The notes beneath the pieces were generated by a model. That model was not told the origin of the DNA and made no database searches. It worked only from the letters and a program-made list of their open reading frames with translations. A DNA stretch of 49,380 nt from the NCBI GenBank assembly GCA_025934335.1, contig JAICYG010000001.1, forward strand, positions 1 through 49,380, read 5' to 3'. The translations under genes and the position numbers were made by a program. The stretch is from Thermoleophilia bacterium. Its GTDB lineage: Bacteria > Actinomycetota > Thermoleophilia > Gaiellales > Gaiellaceae. Positions 25,696-33,621 of this stretch are shown piece after piece; positions within the stretch are counted from its first letter, which is position 1, and every line of letters begins with the position of its first letter.

Positions 25696-25766
25696 GCGTA
25701 GGCTTGACGGAGCTCATCGAAGAGCGAAGGTGCCGGCTCTGCCGGCGCCGGGAGCGGGAATCATGA
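25692..25766 (+). CDS. Possible 24-residue coupled ORF between xylB and SDR
   Basis: ATG 25692 overlaps the xylB stop (ATGA) and is preceded by AAGGAG with a 5-nt spacer, one of the strongest ribosome sites in the window. The 24 codons read MSVGLTELIEERR, then a CRLC pair and an Arg/Glu-rich tail. The stop overlaps the ATG of the SDR (ATGA at 25763). It could be a leader peptide coupling the two genes, a real micropeptide, or the remnant of a deleted gene. It matches no family I know. Confidence 0.35.
   Translation: MSVGLTELIEERRCRLCRRRERES
25729..25749 (+). repeat. GC-rich stem-loop inside the xylB-SDR junction
   Basis: GGTGCCGGC, a TCT loop, then GCCGGCGCC: nine positions that pair with one G-T wobble or mismatch. 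It lies 13 nt before the SDR start and overlaps the small ORF, so translation through that ORF would melt it. Confidence 0.5.
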
Positions 25767-26464
25767 GCCTCGAAGGCAAGACCGCTGTGATCACCGGGGC
25801 GAGCCGCGGGATCGGCGCCGCCGTCGCCCGGATGCTGCACGAGCGCGGCGTCAACCTCGGCCTCGCCTCGCGCTCCGGCGACGATCTCGGCCTCGAGAAC
25901 GTCGTCGCGCTGCCGTGCGACGTCCGCGACCTCGACGCGCTGACGCGCCTCTGCGACGCCACCGCCGAGCGCTTCGGCGGCATCGACATCGTCGTGCCGA
26001 ACGCCGGCGTCGGCGCCTACGGCTCGTTCCTCGACCTGTCGCTCGAGCACCTCGACGAGATGCTCGACGTGAACCTGAAGGGCACCGTCTACGCGATCCG
26101 CGCCGCGCTGCCGCACATGCTCGGCCGCGAGGGCGACGTGGTCACGCTCGCGTCGGAGGCGGGCCGCCGCGGCCTGCCGTACGAGGCCGTCTACTGCGCG
26201 TCGAAGTTCGGCCAGGTCGGGCTGACACGCGCGCTCGACCACGAGCTGCGCGAGCACGGCATCCGCTGCACGAACGTCTGCCCGGGTGGCGTCGCCACCG
26301 ACTTCGCGCTCGAGGAGGGCCGCGGCCGGACGCCCGACGTGCTGCCGGGGATGATGACGGCCGAGGACGTCGCCGAGGTGGTGGTCTTCGTGCTCGAGCG
26401 GCCCCGCCGCTTCCGCATCCTCGAGACGGCGCTGCGCCCGATGACCGAGCAGAGCTGGGGTTGA
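25763..26464 (+). CDS. Short-chain dehydrogenase/reductase
   Basis: A 233-residue SDR with TGASRGIG at residues about 11-18, PNAGVG, a catalytic serine in TLASEAGRRG and YCASK. It lacks the GGxxVDGG-type C-terminus of the SDR at 9908 and instead ends in FRILETALRPMTEQSWG, a different subgroup. It is co-transcribed with xylB and the iminopeptidase. A sugar or polyol substrate is possible but the sequence does not define it. The upstream in-frame ATG at 25730 is rejected because it falls in the hairpin and 25763 has the overlapping stop. Confidence 0.85.
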   Translation: MSLEGKTAVITGASRGIGAAVARMLHERGVNLGLASRSGDDLGLENVVALPCDVRDLDALTRLCDATAERFGGIDIVVPNAGVGAYGSFLDLSLEHLDEMLDVNLKGTVYAIRAALPHMLGREGDVVTLASEAGRRGLPYEAVYCASKFGQVGLTRALDHELREHGIRCTNVCPGGVATDFALEEGRGRTPDVLPGMMTAEDVAEVVVFVLERPRRFRILETALRPMTEQSWG

Positions 26465-27378
26465 TCGACGAGGGCCTCCTCGACGCCGGCGACGGGAACC
26501 GGATCCACTGGCAGACGCACGGCAATCCCGCGGGGAAGCCCGTGCTCGCGGTCCACGGCGGCCCCGGCTCCGGCGCGAATGACGGCGCCCTGCGCCGCTT
26601 CGACCTCGACCGCCACCTCGTCGTGCTCTTCGACCAGCGCGGCTGCGGCCGGAGCGCCCCGCACGCGAGCGACCTCGCGACCGACATGAGCGTCAACACG
26701 ACCCACCACCTCGTCCGCGACATGGAGCTGCTGCGCGAGCACCTCGGTATCGAGCGGTGGCTCCTCTACGGCGGCTCGTGGGGCTCGACGCTGATCCTCG
26801 CCTACGCCGAGCGGAACCCGGAGCGCGTCTCGGAGATCGTTATCGCCGGCGTGACCATGACGCGTCCGGAGGAGATCGACTGGCTCTACCGGGGCGTCGG
26901 CCGCTTCCTGCCGGAGCAGTGGGAGCGGTTCCGCGCGGCGGCCGGCGACGACGACGTCGTCGCCGCGTATGCGCGCCTCCTCGAGGACGCGGATCCGGCC
27001 GTCCGCGAGCGGGCTGCCGCCGAGTGGGTCGCGTGGGAGGACGCCGTCATCTCCCACGAGCCGAACGGAGTCCCCGGCGCCTACAGCGCCCGCGTCGACG
27101 ATGCGCGCCTGGCGTTCGTCCGCATCTGCACGCACTACTTCTCGCACGGCGCCTGGCTCGAGGACGGCGAGCTGCTCCGCGACGCGAACCGTCTCGAGGG
27201 CATTGCCGGCGTCCTCGTCCACGGCAAGCTCGACCTCGGCTCACCGCTCGAGACCGCCTGGCAACTGCACCGGGCGTGGCCGGGCTCGGAGCTCGTGGTC
27301 GTCGACGACGCCGGACATACCGGGAGCGACGCGATGCGCTTCGCCGTCGCCGCGGCGGCGAAGCGGTTCGAGCAATGA
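26461..27378 (+). CDS. pip: Proline iminopeptidase-like alpha/beta hydrolase
   Basis: A 305-residue hydrolase with HGGPGSGAND (oxyanion region), DQRGCGRS, the nucleophile elbow GGSWGSTL, an Asp in HGKLDLGSP and the catalytic His in DDAGHTGSD. This pattern is that of proline iminopeptidase, which removes N-terminal proline from peptides. The start is TTG 26461, overlapping the SDR stop. Its link to pentose use is unclear. It is the last gene with the high-GC composition before the lower-GC block. Confidence 0.88.
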   Translation: MIDEGLLDAGDGNRIHWQTHGNPAGKPVLAVHGGPGSGANDGALRRFDLDRHLVVLFDQRGCGRSAPHASDLATDMSVNTTHHLVRDMELLREHLGIERWLLYGGSWGSTLILAYAERNPERVSEIVIAGVTMTRPEEIDWLYRGVGRFLPEQWERFRAAAGDDDVVAAYARLLEDADPAVRERAAAEWVAWEDAVISHEPNGVPGAYSARVDDARLAFVRICTHYFSHGAWLEDGELLRDANRLEGIAGVLVHGKLDLGSPLETAWQLHRAWPGSELVVVDDAGHTGSDAMRFAVAAAAKRFEQ

Positions 27379-27430
27379 GTCCTGCGACAAGAGATCGCCG
27401 AAAGGGCGCGAATCAGGAAGAGGGCGCCGG

Positions 27431-27436
27431 TAGATT
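27431..27436 (+). promoter_or_regulatory. Candidate -10 box of a leaderless promoter (TAGATT)
   Basis: TAGATT ends 7 nt before the ATG at 27444. It supports that start over the in-frame ATG at 27375 that overlaps the iminopeptidase stop. No -35 match is clear. Confidence 0.4.
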
Positions 27437-27443
27437 CGGTCTG

Positions 27444-28151
27444 ATGAAAAGGCTCCGAGTCGTGTCGTTGAACCTCTGGGGGCTCTCCCTGTGGCGCGAA
27501 GTGGCCGACCTTTGCGAGGCGGAATGCGTTGACGTTGCCTGCCTTCAGGAGGTCGATAGACACTACCGAGACAGAAGCCGGTGGGACGACGTGCCCGCGC
27601 GAGCTGCGGATGAGTTGGGCTGGGAGTGGGCTTATGCACCTGCGATCTTTCTGCCCGATACGACCGGGACGCGCCAGTACGGCAATGCGGTGCTCACGCG
27701 CCTTCCGCTACTCGGCCGACGCGAGCACGCACTGGCTCCCGAAGTGGAGTGGACGGAACCGGACGACAGCCTCACCGAGCCCCGGATTCTTCTCGAAGCC
27801 GTCATTGAGGCGCCGTGGGGTGGCCTTCTGCGGATCGGCTGCACTCATCTTGCTGATGTCGTCAATCCGGAGGACGAGTGGATCGGGCGCCGTCAAGTCG
27901 CCGACATCCTGCGCGTCGTGCGGGATCCCGCATGGACTCATGTGCCGACCGTCCTGACGGGCGACTTCAATGCGCGGGTCGGCTCCGAGTTACTGGGTGA
28001 TCTCGAGACATCCCTTCGTCTCGTGGCGGTTGAACAGCCGCATGTCGACCACCTCTTCATCTCGGATGGCCTCCGTGCCACAGAGGCTCGCCTACTTGGC
28101 CCGTGCGGGTCAGACCATCTGCCCCTTTTGTGCGACCTCGTTCCCGCCTAA
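27444..28151 (+). CDS. Endonuclease/exonuclease/phosphatase (EEP) family protein
   Basis: A 235-residue EEP-fold phosphodiesterase or phosphatase. Catalytic signatures are SLNLWGLS, CLQEVD (Glu metal ligand), GNAVLTRLPLL, LTGDFNARVGS (Asp and Asn) and the terminal GSDHLPLL (Asp-His). The superfamily includes DNases, sphingomyelinases and inositol-polyphosphate phosphatases; at this size a small-molecule or lipid phosphodiester is as likely as DNA. It is the first gene of the lower-GC block and converges on the IolC-like kinase gene across 72 bp. An alternative start at 27375 would add 23 residues. Confidence 0.84.
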   Translation: MKRLRVVSLNLWGLSLWREVADLCEAECVDVACLQEVDRHYRDRSRWDDVPARAADELGWEWAYAPAIFLPDTTGTRQYGNAVLTRLPLLGRREHALAPEVEWTEPDDSLTEPRILLEAVIEAPWGGLLRIGCTHLADVVNPEDEWIGRRQVADILRVVRDPAWTHVPTVLTGDFNARVGSELLGDLETSLRLVAVEQPHVDHLFISDGLRATEARLLGPCGSDHLPLLCDLVPA

Positions 28152-28223
28152 AAGCCAGAGGAGCGCCGTTACCAGGTTTCCAGCTTTGCCTCGTCCCAGG
28201 AGCCAGTCTCGGCCGAAGGTGGG

Positions 28224-29108
28224 TCAGTCAAGGGCACTTTGCAGTTCGGAAGCCGTGGGCATCGCCGCGGAACAGGCGACGCGTGATGCGACGATCGCCC
28301 CCGCGATCGTGCCTCTTCGGACGGCTTCGACGAGCGATCGCCCCCTCAGGAGCGATTCGCCGAGCGCCGCCGCGAAGGCGTCCCCCGCGCCGAGCCCGTT
28401 GAGAACGGTCACAGCGCGGCCTTCGACATCGGTGCGCTGACCGTCCTCGAACACGGTCGCACCGCGCTCACCGCGCTTCAACACGAGGGTCGCCACCTCA
28501 GGAAGAGATGCCGCGGCAACCTCTTCCTCGTTGCCGATCACCACGTCCGCGGCGGCGACAGCATCACGAACAACGGCCGGGAACGCCGCCACGTCGTCCC
28601 AGAGATCAGGCCGCCAGTCGAGGTCGAAAATCGTCACCCCTCGGTGTGCGCGTAGCGCGCCGAGAGTCGTCTCGCGGCTCGGAGACTGCGCGAGCGCGGT
28701 CGCGGTGGCGTAGAGGATTCTCGCGTCGGCGACCTCCTCCTGGTCGAAGTCTTCCGTCTCGAGCCGCCAGTCAGGAGCCGTCGGCTTGCGATAGAAGGTG
28801 ATCGGAAAGCGATCAGGTGGCCAGATCTCGCAAAACGTGGGCGGTGTCTGCCAGTAGGGGTCGACGCCGAGGAACCGCACGTCCACTCCCTGCTCGGCAA
28901 GCCACCGGCGGATGAACACCCCGTGGCCGTCAGCACCGACTCGCGAGACGATGGCGGCGTCAACCCCGAGGCGCGCCAGACCGGTTGCCACATTCCCGGC
29001 GAATCCTCCGACGTAGCGTCTAAACGTCTCGACCTCCGACAACGGCGTCTCGAACTGCTCCGGGTACAGGTCGACCCCGACACGCCCGAGCACTGCTGCG
29101 TCGATCAA
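28224..29108 (-). CDS. PfkB-family carbohydrate kinase, IolC-like
   Basis: A 294-residue ribokinase-fold kinase. LGRVGVDLYPEQFETPLSEV and YVGGFAGNVATGLARLG match the N-terminus of 5-dehydro-2-deoxygluconokinase (IolC), as does CEIWPPDRFPITFYRKP; NGLGAGDAF holds the catalytic Asp. A role in phosphorylating a keto-deoxy sugar or inositol-derived acid is plausible. The open frame extends to 29420, but TTG 29108 is placed exactly before the domain, has GAGGAG upstream and overlaps the stop of the small upstream ORF (TTGA). It is the last gene of the long minus-strand operon. Confidence 0.86.
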   Translation of the reverse strand: MIDAAVLGRVGVDLYPEQFETPLSEVETFRRYVGGFAGNVATGLARLGVDAAIVSRVGADGHGVFIRRWLAEQGVDVRFLGVDPYWQTPPTFCEIWPPDRFPITFYRKPTAPDWRLETEDFDQEEVADARILYATATALAQSPSRETTLGALRAHRGVTIFDLDWRPDLWDDVAAFPAVVRDAVAAADVVIGNEEEVAAASLPEVATLVLKRGERGATVFEDGQRTDVEGRAVTVLNGLGAGDAFAAALGESLLRGRSLVEAVRRGTIAGAIVASRVACSAAMPTASELQSALD

Positions 29109-29290
29109 AGGAAGCTCCTCTCGTCGCGTCGGGCTTCGCGACAACTCGTGCCCGCGGCCCAGGCGGCTTCGCCGCAACTGAACGCCTCGGTCTGCACACC
29201 ATGCGAACGCGCAATGATGAGAGCGCCAGGTTCTGCCTGGCTCGTCACGACGCGCGTGGCCGCCAGCGCCGCCGGCCTCAACCTCGTCAT
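29105..29290 (-). CDS. Uncharacterised 61-residue protein between two PfkB kinases
   Basis: A short ORF framed by coupling at both ends: its ATG (29290) overlaps the stop of the upstream kinase (ATGA) and its stop overlaps the TTG of the downstream kinase (TTGA). The product is mostly non-hydrophobic, with ALIIARSHGVQTEAFSCGEA and a second cysteine ten residues later. Both neighbouring kinases are complete, so it is not a split kinase piece. I do not recognise a family. The frame position and exact overlaps are the main evidence that it is real. Confidence 0.45.
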   Translation of the reverse strand: MTRLRPAALAATRVVTSQAEPGALIIARSHGVQTEAFSCGEAAWAAGTSCREARRDERSFL

Positions 29291-30096
29291 TGCGGAAATG
29301 CCCCCACGAAGGAGCATGCGGCGGCTCCGGCCCGTGAACCCTCCTCCATGCATTCACGGAGCGTCCGGCCTGCGAGCCGAACGGCCAAGAACGACCCGAT
29401 GAACGCGTCCCCAGCACCACAGGTATCGATGACGTCTACCGCCCGAAGTGCCGACATCTCTATGACCTCCCCCGCCTCGCTCGCCAAGCTCCCGCGCGAG
29501 CCGCGCAGCACGACCGCACAGCGGACGCCTGCCCGATGAAGCTGGCTCACCACGCGCCACGGCTCGTCTCTCGGAGAGGACACGAACGCGACGTCCAGGT
29601 CGGCAAGGGCCGTTCCCAGGCCATGGTCGGAGAAGTCGTACGAAAGGGTTGCGCCGGCGTCCGCTGCAATTCGCCAGAGCTCACTCAGGTGCCTCGGTAG
29701 CCGCGTCGCATGAATATGGCATGCGCCTACCGCAATTTCGGCTAGATCTGCAGGAGGCGAGAACGCATCGGTGATCGTGTACTCCTCGCGAACGAAGCGG
29801 CGCTCGCCGTCAGTGGCGAGAGCGATTTCCGTGACGGCCGTGGGAAGCGCGCCGTCGCGCACGACGCGGCTGATGTCGACGTTCTTCTTTCTCAACGTGG
29901 CCAGCACCCTGTCTCCCTCGACATCGCGTCCGACCGCCCCGAAATAGGCAGTCTCCACGCCTCGGGAAGCGAGGGCGACCGAAACGTTGGCGCAGCTGCC
30001 ACCTACGAGTTCACGGTCGACCGGTGGCAGATACCGATCAAGGCAGTTGTCTCCAATACAGATGACGGCCCGATGGCGACCATTCAGGGCTCGCAT
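29287..30096 (-). CDS. PfkB-family carbohydrate kinase, FrlD-like
   Basis: A 269-residue PfkB kinase with CIGDNCLDRYLP, GGSCANVSVALASRG and the catalytic DTCGAGDAFIGSF near residue 225. Short length and the C-terminal AAACSFVGAFPQ recall fructoselysine 6-kinase (FrlD) and related small sugar kinases. With the SIS-domain protein at 42139 it forms a pair like FrlD/FrlB or an amino-sugar kinase/isomerase pair; that pairing is inference. ATG start; 39 bp separate it from the PHP gene upstream, with only a weak ribosome site. Confidence 0.85.
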   Translation of the reverse strand: MRALNGRHRAVICIGDNCLDRYLPPVDRELVGGSCANVSVALASRGVETAYFGAVGRDVEGDRVLATLRKKNVDISRVVRDGALPTAVTEIALATDGERRFVREEYTITDAFSPPADLAEIAVGACHIHATRLPRHLSELWRIAADAGATLSYDFSDHGLGTALADLDVAFVSSPRDEPWRVVSQLHRAGVRCAVVLRGSRGSLASEAGEVIEMSALRAVDVIDTCGAGDAFIGSFLAVRLAGRTLRECMEEGSRAGAAACSFVGAFPQ

Positions 30097-30135
30097 TCAC
30101 ACCGCCGCGGCTCACGAGTAGGTAGAGAAGACAAC

Positions 30136-30942
30136 TCAGTCCGCGCGCGACGGTAGCGGTACAAGTTCCAGCCCCCGTCGCCGGAATATCGCAGCGCAGT
30201 CGAGACCGTGGCGCCTCAGGAACGGCACCGCGCGGAGAGCCGCTCCGGCGGTCGCCGGGACGTGCGCATCTGACCCGAGGCTCGCCCATGCCCCCTCACG
30301 GGCGATGCTCGCAATGAGCGCGGCGACGAGATCAGGGCGAACACTCATGTCGTTCCCGTTCACCTCGACGGCGACCCCGTGCCTCACCGCCGCGCGGGTG
30401 ATCTCGTCGAGCATCTTCGACAGGTTGGGCGGCTGGCCGGGAACGGAGAAGCCGAGCCGTACAGGGTGCGCAAGCACGTCATAGCGGCCGCTCGCGGCCG
30501 CGGCGACCTGGAGCTCTGCGTAGTCGCGCCATACGCCCGTCGGTTCATCCACGATGCGTGTCTCCTCGATCCCGGAATCATCGGACAGCACGTGAACTGA
30601 TCCGACGATCACGTCCCATGCCGGTGCGGACGGATCGACAACCTGTTCAAGGGCTCGCTCGTAGTCATCGTGGAGCGGACGCGCGTCAAGCTCGAGCCCC
30701 ACTCTCACCTCGATCGGGGCGACGCCTCGGGCATCGCTGATTGCGTCCAGATACGCCTGCCTTGCCAGGGGCTGGCCCTCGAGCGTCCACCGGCTCACCA
30801 GGTACGCGATCGTGTCGCGGACTTCGGACAGATGCTGCGCGTGCTCCGTGAAGGCGATGGTGTCGACGCCGTTCGCGGCGGCGGCGGCCGCCATCGTGCG
30901 CGCGTCCGACATGAGAAAGTGGTTGTGGTTGTCCGCGATCAG
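30136..30942 (-). CDS. PHP-domain phosphoesterase, probable CTG start
   Basis: A 268-residue PHP (histidinol-phosphatase-like) protein. The first metal motif reads ADNHNHFLMSDART, followed by FTEHAQH, VGLELDA, GSVHVL, AHPVR, EVNGN and LGSDAH, so all PHP metal motifs are present. The first ATG (30912) would cut off the essential HNH motif. Reading upstream, the only usable codon before the in-frame stop is CTG 30942, which overlaps the stop of the upstream gene as CTGA, with AGAGGA before it. I therefore propose a CTG start. The enzyme probably hydrolyses a phosphate ester of the pathway intermediate. Confidence 0.82.
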   Translation of the reverse strand: MIADNHNHFLMSDARTMAAAAAANGVDTIAFTEHAQHLSEVRDTIAYLVSRWTLEGQPLARQAYLDAISDARGVAPIEVRVGLELDARPLHDDYERALEQVVDPSAPAWDVIVGSVHVLSDDSGIEETRIVDEPTGVWRDYAELQVAAAASGRYDVLAHPVRLGFSVPGQPPNLSKMLDEITRAAVRHGVAVEVNGNDMSVRPDLVAALIASIAREGAWASLGSDAHVPATAGAALRAVPFLRRHGLDCAAIFRRRGLELVPLPSRAD

Positions 30943-32210
30943 CGTCTGATCCTCTGGGCCTCGTCATTCCGCCGGGCATGTGCTCCGTCGTTCAGCAGCA
31001 CCGCCCGCAGCGGCCTTGCTGGGTCAGCGAGATCGACCGATGACGGACATGAACCGCGCCCGATGGCGAGGACGGCAAGACGGATGTCCTTGGCAACGGA
31101 ATCGCCCTCTCCGATGGCACTCGCCGAGACGAGCCTGCCGTCGCTCGCGAGATCGAACCGGATCTCAACCCCGTCCTCTCGCACACGCAGGACTTCTCGC
31201 GCTCCCAGACTCGGAACCCCTGCGATCTGCAGCGTCAAGTCGTACTGATCCGACCAGAACCACGGAACAGCCGTGTAAGGCCGTGAGGCACCGAGAAGCG
31301 CAAGCGCGGCGGCATCGCCTTGGTCGACGGCGTTGCGCCACGACTCGAGACGCAGGCGGGCGCAATCGGCGAACGGCAAAGGAAACGAACAGCAGTCTCC
31401 TGCGGCGAAAATGGCCCCGTCGGACGTCGCGAATCGGCTGTCGACGACGATCCCCGCTTCTGTTCGAAGTCCCGCAGCGCCGGCGAGGTCCGTATTCGGT
31501 CGTGCGCCGACCGCGGCGATGACCACGTCGGCGACAAATGCGTCCGAGTCGTGTACCTCCACAGCGAAACGCCGCCCCGCGCGCCGTACGGCTGCGACCC
31601 TGGCACCACACCGGATATCCACCCGCTCGCGGCGGTGCCGTGCCGCGACGACCGAAGCTATCGACGCGGGCACCAATCGCTCGAGCACATGGAACGCCTG
31701 CTCGAGGACCGTGACGGAGCAACCGCGCAGGGCAGCGCACGCCGCGATCTCGAGGCCAAGGAATCCACCTCCGATGACCACAGCTGTCATTCCCGGCTGC
31801 AGCTGGTCCCTCAATCTGAGTACGTCTTGCCAGGTGCGAAGTCGAAGCGCATGTTCGCCGCCGGGGACGGAGAGGGACGAGGCTCTCGCGCCGGTTGCAA
31901 TCAACAGGCGGTCGTACGACATCTCTCGACGCCCTTCGAAGAGAACACGGCCGGCCCGACGGTCGATCGCCTCGATGCGGCCGTAGACGAACTCGATGCT
32001 CGCAGAGCGCAGCGACCCGAGGACGCCGCCGCCGGGCGGCCCGGCCGTGGCATCCCCAAGGGCCGCCTTTGAAAGTGGAGGGCGTTCGTACGGTGCGAAG
32101 GGATCTGAGTCCACAACGCTGATCGGCCCGTCGAAACCACAGGCGCGCAAGGCGAGAGCGGCTCGCGTTCCGCACTCTCCCCCGCCGATGACGACTATGC
32201 GACGCCCCAT
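30939..32210 (-). CDS. FAD-dependent ferredoxin reductase
   Basis: A 423-residue flavoprotein of the oxygenase-coupled ferredoxin-reductase family (two Rossmann domains). RIVVIGGGECGTRAALAL binds FAD, PYERPPLSKAAL and LLIATGARA are family hallmarks, VVIGGGFLGLEIA is the NAD(P)H site, and FAAGDCCSFPLPF closes FAD. A C-terminal domain (FWSDQYDLTLQIAG) is typical of reductases serving Rieske or 2Fe-2S ferredoxins of oxygenases. It lies 11 bp after the Rieske gene, so it should reduce that ferredoxin. ATG 32210 is chosen; the earlier frame is antisense filler. Confidence 0.9.
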   Translation of the reverse strand: MGRRIVVIGGGECGTRAALALRACGFDGPISVVDSDPFAPYERPPLSKAALGDATAGPPGGGVLGSLRSASIEFVYGRIEAIDRRAGRVLFEGRREMSYDRLLIATGARASSLSVPGGEHALRLRTWQDVLRLRDQLQPGMTAVVIGGGFLGLEIAACAALRGCSVTVLEQAFHVLERLVPASIASVVAARHRRERVDIRCGARVAAVRRAGRRFAVEVHDSDAFVADVVIAAVGARPNTDLAGAAGLRTEAGIVVDSRFATSDGAIFAAGDCCSFPLPFADCARLRLESWRNAVDQGDAAALALLGASRPYTAVPWFWSDQYDLTLQIAGVPSLGAREVLRVREDGVEIRFDLASDGRLVSASAIGEGDSVAKDIRLAVLAIGRGSCPSSVDLADPARPLRAVLLNDGAHARRNDEAQRIRR

Positions 32211-32221
32211 TTCGGGTGGCG

Positions 32222-32542
32222 TCAGTCGATGAACACGTAGACGGTGCCGTCGTCGACACGTGTGCGATACGTGCGGAGATCGATGATGGCGGGCGCGCCC
32301 TTCGCTTCTCCGGTTCGATAGTCGAAGCGTCCGTTGTGTCTTGGGCACTCGATGATCGAGCCCATCACAAGCCCGTCGCACAAGCGTGCCCTCTCATGGG
32401 TGCAGTGTCCTTCGGTTGCATAGAAGCTCCCGTCGGGCGCGCGGTAGAGCGCGTAGTCGCCGCCGGCATGATCGAAGGGAACGACATCTTCGAACTCCAC
32501 GTCGTCAACAGCGCAAACTGCGATCCAGGTCGAGGCGCTCAC
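32222..32542 (-). CDS. Rieske-type [2Fe-2S] ferredoxin
   Basis: A 106-residue Rieske protein. Cys47-x-His49 (HCTHE) and Cys66-x2-His69 (CPRHNGRFD) are the complete cluster ligands. It is the length of soluble Rieske ferredoxins feeding non-heme oxygenases. The ATG overlaps the stop of the membrane desaturase gene (ATGA at 32542), and the reductase follows 11 bp later. The three genes form an electron chain NAD(P)H to reductase to Rieske to di-iron enzyme. Confidence 0.92.
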   Translation of the reverse strand: MSASTWIAVCAVDDVEFEDVVPFDHAGGDYALYRAPDGSFYATEGHCTHERARLCDGLVMGSIIECPRHNGRFDYRTGEAKGAPAIIDLRTYRTRVDDGTVYVFID

Positions 32543-33621
32543 CCGGAAAGCGCCGACGGAATCGACGGGGGGGTTCGGTACGGATGCGCCCCAAGAGGGA
32601 GTTCACGGTGGATGTAGTACGTCTGGTCGCGCAGCTGGCGGATCACCGCGGGGACGATCTCGCGATATGCGGCAAAGAGAGACGGAGAAGCTGGAACGAG
32701 GTCGTGCTTCACCGCCGCGTGCAAAGCCGGCAGCTTGTGGTATGGCACCAGCGGGAACATGTGGTGCTCGACGTGGTAGTTCATGTTGAGGTAGAGGAAC
32801 CGGAAGATCGGGTTCATCAAGACGGTGCGCGTGTTCAGTCGGTGGTCAAGGAAGTCTTCGCCCAAACCCGAGTGCTGAGTCAGGACAAAGAGTTGGCCGA
32901 GAAACGCACCGTAGAAGCGAGGCCCGAGAACAAGTAGGAACGGGAGAGGCGATGCGAACGCGATACACGCAGCGATCATTGCGGCGTAGATCGCGAGCCA
33001 CACGCGCGCCGTCCGGAAGACCTTCCTCAGTTCGGTCGCCGGCAGGAACGACGCTTCCTCGGACGTGATACGGCCCGTGGCGTGGTAGAGGACGCGGGCG
33101 AGCATCATCGGGACGTAGACCAGCCCGAAGAAGTTCGCGATGATGCGCACCAGCCGCGCCGGCCTCATTACATCGATCTCAGGGTCGCGACCGACGACCA
33201 GCGTGTCGGTGTGGTGGCGCGCGTGACTCCACCGCCAGACCGTCGGCTCGAGCATGTTCATGAAGGAGCCGAGTTGATACCCGAAGGCGTTCAACCAGCG
33301 CGTGCGGAACGCGGTGCCATGTCCGTACTCATGCCAGCGTGCATCCGCACCCGATCCGTACAGAAGACCGTAAACGGCGAAGCAAGGAATCGCCCGCCAT
33401 GTCCCGTAAGACAACACGCCGAGCGCGCCGGAACCGGTGAGCCCACCCAGCCACAGGACAAGGTCGATCAACGCTCGACGATCGGAACGCCCCATGAGCT
33501 CCCGAAGGCGTGGACGGGGAATCGCACTACGAAACCAATCCGCGCCGGCAAGACCACCCTCGACGGCCCTCTCGCCTCGTTTGCCGTCGAGGCGGTACTC
33601 GTCGAGATGCTCTCTACCCAT
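32539..33621 (-). CDS. Membrane di-iron fatty acid desaturase/hydroxylase family protein
   Basis: A 360-residue integral membrane enzyme of the FA_desaturase family. Three histidine boxes are complete: HEYGH (97-101), HARHH (133-137) and HVEHH (283-287), plus TQHSG at 250. Hydrophobic pairs lie around 52-90 and 205-240. The family inserts double bonds or hydroxyl groups in lipids, sterols, alkanes or other apolar chains. A dedicated Rieske ferredoxin and reductase follow directly. Its place in a sugar-type catabolic operon is unusual. ATG 33621 overlaps the upstream gene by 8 bp; TTG 33639 after AGGAG is an alternative start. Confidence 0.89.
   Translation of the reverse strand: MGREHLDEYRLDGKRGERAVEGGLAGADWFRSAIPRPRLRELMGRSDRRALIDLVLWLGGLTGSGALGVLSYGTWRAIPCFAVYGLLYGSGADARWHEYGHGTAFRTRWLNAFGYQLGSFMNMLEPTVWRWSHARHHTDTLVVGRDPEIDVMRPARLVRIIANFFGLVYVPMMLARVLYHATGRITSEEASFLPATELRKVFRTARVWLAIYAAMIAACIAFASPLPFLLVLGPRFYGAFLGQLFVLTQHSGLGEDFLDHRLNTRTVLMNPIFRFLYLNMNYHVEHHMFPLVPYHKLPALHAAVKHDLVPASPSLFAAYREIVPAVIRQLRDQTYYIHRELPLGAHPYRTPPSIPSALSG

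Noticed and set aside
29105..29353. The small ORF as a frameshifted end of the FrlD-like kinase
   Set aside because: The kinase already has its GAGD motif and a normal C-terminus, and the small ORF shows no kinase-like sequence.
30136..30912. PHP gene starting at ATG 30912
   Set aside because: This start removes the HNH metal motif that is encoded in frame just upstream.
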